This document shows, in pieces, positions 62,606 through 64,000 of a DNA stretch of 64,000 nt. Each line of letters starts with the position of its first letter. The first letter of the stretch is position 1. Source of the stretch: Pseudomaricurvus sp965656525. Its GTDB lineage: Bacteria; Pseudomonadota; Gammaproteobacteria; Pseudomonadales; Cellvibrionaceae. Both the position numbers and the translations under genes were made by a program. The stretch is taken from NCBI GenBank assembly GCA_965656525.1, contig CBFHKY010000012.1:1-64000 (forward strand), read 5' to 3'. The notes beneath the pieces are model-generated. The model did not search any database, was not told the DNA's origin, and saw only the letters and a list, made by a program, of their open reading frames with translations.

Positions 62606-64000
62606 CTAACAGCGGATGGTGGTGTAGCTATTGCTCTCCTCTTGCCAGTATTCAATAGTGGTGGTTTTGAAATTCAGATCTACGAATAGACTGCAGTAGT
62701 AGTCTCCGTGTCGCCATGCCATACAAACACTGCTGTCACTGGAATAGTTCAGCTCAAAGTGACCGTCAAACGCTGGGTACTGGCTGCGAAAACGCATCAA
62801 TTCCAGCAACCGCTTCACGACGGGCTTTTCCATATCTTCTGCGATTTCTTCGTGGCTGTAGAAGTGCCGGTTGATGTCCCTTAGCTCACCGGTTTCATCC
62901 ATCAGGTCATAATCGTTGCTGCCGACAAAAGCCCCCACGTAATACACCTGCGGAATACCCGGAGTGAAAAACTGAATCGCACGAGCCGCAATGTAAGCAT
63001 CGTCATTTTTCATCAAAGCTTCGTAGTATGTACACGTTAGCTGATAGATGGCACCGACACTGTGAACGTTGGCGGCCGAGCGGCGTAAAATCGGATCAGC
63101 ACTGCGATCGTTGATGTTATCAATCAGGATTCTGATCTTTTCATCCGGCAAAACAGATTCCACATCTGGGATACAAATGCCGTCATGAGTATCGAGCACG
63201 GTGATCATGTTACGTGGGCACATGCGCAGCCAGTTTTTAAGGTATTCACTGTTGGCATCCAACAGGGAATAAAGCAGCAGCGGTGGCAGAGCAAAGCCAT
63301 AGGGGTGCATATTGCGTCGACCAATGGCGTACTGATAGCTGGGGTGATCGTGCACTTCAGGTAAAATTTCAGCGCCGTGCATTTGCGCCACATCATTGGC
63401 CCAGTCCAAAAGGCGATAAACCTCGGGCTCCACCAGGAAACAGCTCGTGCCTATACGTTTTGTGGTGTAGCCAAAGGCATCAAGGCGAAACAGCTTAACG
63501 CCTTTTGATGCTAAAAAGGCCATGTTCTCAGCCATAAACTTATAGGTCTTTTCAGATTGATAATTCAGATCGACTTGGTGCTCGGTAAAGGTGCACCAAA
63601 CACGCCCACGTGTACCATCGGCAAAAGTTACATCGCGAAAGGGTTCTTTTTCTTTGCGAATGTGTATTTTTGCCAAATCGTCGTGAGCAATTTCACCAAA
63701 TTCATCCACATCCACAAAAAGGTCGGCGTACTGGGAAGCCTTACCATGCTGGATGTAGTCTTTGAACTCCACAGATTCATCGGAAATGTGATTAATGGTG
63801 ACATCACAGACGATGTCATATTGTGCCGCGATCGCCTCAATATCCTGCCAGTTGCCGTAATTTGGGTCCACTTCACGATGAGAGATGGGTGAAAAACCGC
63901 TGTCAGCGTTGGAAGGGAAAAAAGGCAAAATATGCACGCCTCCCACGCAATCAGCAAAATATTGGTTCAAAACCTTATGCAGATCTTGAAGATTGCTCCC
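62606..64000 (-). CDS. GH13_18 sugar phosphorylase, sucrose-phosphorylase-like (5' end cut by window edge)
   Basis: A partial protein of about 464 visible residues; the frame stays open to the window end. It has GGVHILPFFPSNADSGFSPI, DVTINHIS, the nucleophile Asp in LFRLDAFGYTTK, the acid/base Glu in GAEILPEVHDHPSYQY and VLDTHDGI, all typical of subfamily GH13_18. That subfamily phosphorolyses sucrose, sucrose-6-phosphate, glucosylglycerol or glucosylglycerate; which one cannot be decided here. The nearby sodium symporter suggests uptake of a disaccharide or compatible solute. About 25 N-terminal residues are probably missing. Confidence 0.9.
   Translation of the reverse strand, partial: GSNLQDLHKVLNQYFADCVGGVHILPFFPSNADSGFSPISHREVDPNYGNWQDIEAIAAQYDIVCDVTINHISDESVEFKDYIQHGKASQYADLFVDVDEFGEIAHDDLAKIHIRKEKEPFRDVTFADGTRGRVWCTFTEHQVDLNYQSEKTYKFMAENMAFLASKGVKLFRLDAFGYTTKRIGTSCFLVEPEVYRLLDWANDVAQMHGAEILPEVHDHPSYQYAIGRRNMHPYGFALPPLLLYSLLDANSEYLKNWLRMCPRNMITVLDTHDGICIPDVESVLPDEKIRILIDNINDRSADPILRRSAANVHSVGAIYQLTCTYYEALMKNDDAYIAARAIQFFTPGIPQVYYVGAFVGSNDYDLMDETGELRDINRHFYSHEEIAEDMEKPVVKRLLELMRFRSQYPAFDGHFELNYSSDSSVCMAWRHGDYYCSLFVDLNFKTTTIEYWQEESNSYTTIRC

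Noticed and set aside
1..64000. Mobile elements, phage genes, CRISPR arrays, toxin-antitoxin pairs
   Set aside because: No transposase, integrase, spaced direct repeats or small paired toxin-like frames were recognised. The gene content is core chromosomal.

Overview
The window reads as chromosomal DNA of a marine-type gammaproteobacterium close to the Pseudomonas/Oceanospirillales group. The evidence is gene order: sfsA, dksA, gluQ, cbrX, cbrA, cbrB, a CrcZ-like RNA, pcnB, folK, a deoxynucleoside kinase and panB follow the Pseudomonas arrangement, as do nrdR-ribD-ribE-ribH-nusB-thiL-pgpA-ribA. I see no phage, IS element, CRISPR array or rRNA. Two runs of N (18357-18455 in thiL, 31907-32004 in glyA) are assembly gaps.

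Layout. 1-5.7 kb: end of an unidentified gene, a diguanylate cyclase, cysE, a VanY-type peptidase, a stand-alone TfoX C-terminal protein, a candidate Fur-controlled small RNA (about 3418-3524), htpX, a Rieske protein and sfsA. 6-16.3 kb: dksA to panB, holding the CbrA/CbrB two-component system and, just behind cbrB, a sigma54 promoter driving an A-rich, terminator-ended RNA that looks like CrcZ, the RNA that titrates Hfq/Crc in Pseudomonas catabolite repression. 16.4-22.8 kb: riboflavin, thiamine and phosphatidylglycerol genes on the minus strand. 22.9-29.6 kb: a GlxA-type AraC regulator, then ppk1-ppx behind a Pho box, and a Kef-like exchanger. 29.6-32.4 kb: hydroxyacid dehydrogenase, YtoQ-like protein and glyA. 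32.6-34.2 kb: a chemoreceptor.

34.4-38.5 kb: a valine-degradation cluster on the minus strand (acyl-CoA dehydrogenase, enoyl-CoA hydratase, 3-hydroxyisobutyryl-CoA hydrolase, mmsB). 38.7-43.5 kb: a three-gene operon for a 2-oxoacid:ferredoxin oxidoreductase with a GltD-like iron-sulfur flavoprotein; a hairpin terminator separates it from the valine genes. 44.4-47.1 kb: arsR-gapdh-arsJ, the arsenate detoxification set that exports 1-arseno-3-phosphoglycerate. 47.1-49.2 kb: a DEAD-box helicase with a roughly 310-nt structured leader. 49.4-54.5 kb: a very large HD-GYP sensor with an apparent solute-binding domain nested in its Cache domain, an unknown gene, and an ammonium transporter behind a sigma54 promoter. 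54.6-58.7 kb: truncated hemoglobin, rlmB, rnr. 58.9-64 kb: tRNA-Leu(CAG), a TPR-sulfotransferase, a sodium/solute symporter, a CCAATAA tandem repeat, and a truncated GH13_18 phosphorylase running off the right edge.

The most interesting parts are regulatory: the CrcZ-like RNA with its sigma54 promoter and periodic half-sites, and the Fur-box small RNA with a UUCG-capped 5' hairpin. All functional calls rest on reading motifs by eye; no searches were run.
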